Assembly: GCA_913064925.1 (NCBI GenBank)
Contig: CAJYBN010000053.1
Span: 1 to 14,333 of the forward strand
Length of the DNA: 14,333 nt
Direction of reading: 5' to 3'
From: an uncultured Peptococcaceae bacterium
GTDB lineage: Bacteria > Bacillota > Desulfotomaculia > Desulfotomaculales > Desulfallaceae
The position numbers and the translations under genes were made by a program. The notes beneath the pieces were generated by a model, which was not told where the DNA came from, ran no database searches, and worked only from the letters and a program-made list of their open reading frames with translations. Positions 13,813 through 14,333 of the stretch are shown one piece after another (within the stretch, counting starts at the first letter, position 1; each line of letters opens with the position of its first letter).

Positions 13813-14333
13813 ATGGCATTTAAAGAGGGGGATGTATTAAAAACAAAAAACGGTTTTGCCCTGGTGGCTGCCTGCAGGACTGAAGCATATTGTGCTTGGC
13901 CAATGGTAAAGCCCGCGCCTGAGGGGGTGTCTTACGTCCTGGAGGCGGCAGATTTCGCTGTTCCCGACCAAAGACGGGAAATCCCTCCGGGTATCGATTT
14001 AACTTACCAGCTCATGGTTAATAAAAATGACGTTGCAGGTAAAGCGGGAGAAATTAAACGTTCCTGTCTGGAAAAGCTCTGGAGAATCGATTTTTACCAG
14101 CGAGCTCGGCAGTTTTATAAACTATTTCATGCTCCGGTACCTTTCGTACCGGGCCAAACCTGGGTATCCTGCTCCGGCAAGGTCTACGATGAGCAGGAAA
14201 TGGCTAATTTAATCGACGCGGCGCTGGATTTTTGGCTGACCACCGGAAAATATGCAGCGGAATTTGAAAAAAAATTAGCTGATTTTCTCGGCGCGCGCTA
14301 CTGCTTGTTGACCAATTCCGGATCTTCAGCTAA
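13813..14333 (+). CDS. rfbH: CDP-4-keto-6-deoxyglucose 3-dehydrase (E1), 5' part, with extra N-terminal domain
   Basis: The frame runs without stop from ATG 13813 to the window end (173 codons). GGAGG (13802-13806) supports the start. From about residue 107 it matches RfbH-type enzymes: PVPFVPGQT (F111), SGKVYDEQEM, DFWLTTGKYAAEFEKKL, and ARYCLLTNSGSSA, where the PMP-binding region begins. These are PMP-dependent, [2Fe-2S] enzymes that remove the C3 hydroxyl, with a ferredoxin-reductase-like partner. The cofactor histidine and iron-sulfur cysteines lie beyond the window. Before residue 85 there is an extra segment (MAFKEGDVLKTKNGFALV through LEAADFAV and REIPPGIDL) absent from Salmonella RfbH, whose matching FVxG block begins near residue 27. 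It looks like a small beta-rich domain, perhaps PemK/MazF-like in fold; that is tentative. Confidence 0.88.
   Translation, partial: MAFKEGDVLKTKNGFALVAACRTEAYCAWPMVKPAPEGVSYVLEAADFAVPDQRREIPPGIDLTYQLMVNKNDVAGKAGEIKRSCLEKLWRIDFYQRARQFYKLFHAPVPFVPGQTWVSCSGKVYDEQEMANLIDAALDFWLTTGKYAAEFEKKLADFLGARYCLLTNSGSSA

Overview
The window looks like chromosomal DNA from a Gram-positive, probably spore-forming bacterium of the Desulfotomaculum/Pelotomaculum type (Peptococcaceae). This is inference from strong GGAGG-type ribosome binding sites, frequent TTG/GTG starts, tight same-strand packing and the gene set; no 16S rRNA or other taxonomic marker is present. All convincing genes are on the + strand.

Region 1 (1-5138) is visibly GC-rich. 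It holds the 3' end of a probable DUF3536/GH57-type glycogen-associated protein, a complete maltooligosyl trehalose synthase (treY), a CoxE-like von Willebrand factor A protein with its own extended -10 promoter, and a Uma2-family PD-(D/E)XK nuclease-like gene with a near-consensus sigma-70 promoter. Region 2 (5139-5504) has no intact gene. It carries a possible reverse-strand scrap of a stalk (copper-amine-oxidase N-terminal-like) domain, a rho-independent terminator, and an AT-rich leader before the next operon.

Region 3 (5505 to the end) is visibly richer in A+T and reads as one long surface-glycan operon. It begins with a beta-sandwich (cadherin/Ig-like) protein that has no signal peptide. 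Next come three paralogous GT-B-like proteins of about 330 residues, with an FAD-dependent oxidoreductase related to the UDP-galactopyranose mutase/protoporphyrinogen oxidase class between the second and third. Then follow a GT4 glycosyltransferase, a glucose-1-phosphate cytidylyltransferase (rfbF), an RmlD-like SDR sugar reductase, and the 5' part of an rfbH-type CDP-4-keto-6-deoxyglucose 3-dehydrase that runs off the window. rfbF plus rfbH points to a CDP-3,6-dideoxyhexose; the 4,6-dehydratase (rfbG) and E3 reductase (rfbI/ascD-like) are not in the window.

The most noteworthy system is the module of a leaderless beta-sandwich protein, three unusual GT-like paralogs, an FAD enzyme and CDP-dideoxysugar genes. 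A reasonable hypothesis is a glycosylation locus for a surface or spore-coat protein. The GT-like paralogs keep a TWGRFxVDCAAV block where ordinary GT4 enzymes have their EGFGxxxLEA block. The rfbH-type protein carries an N-terminal extra domain of roughly 75-90 residues not found in the classical enzyme.
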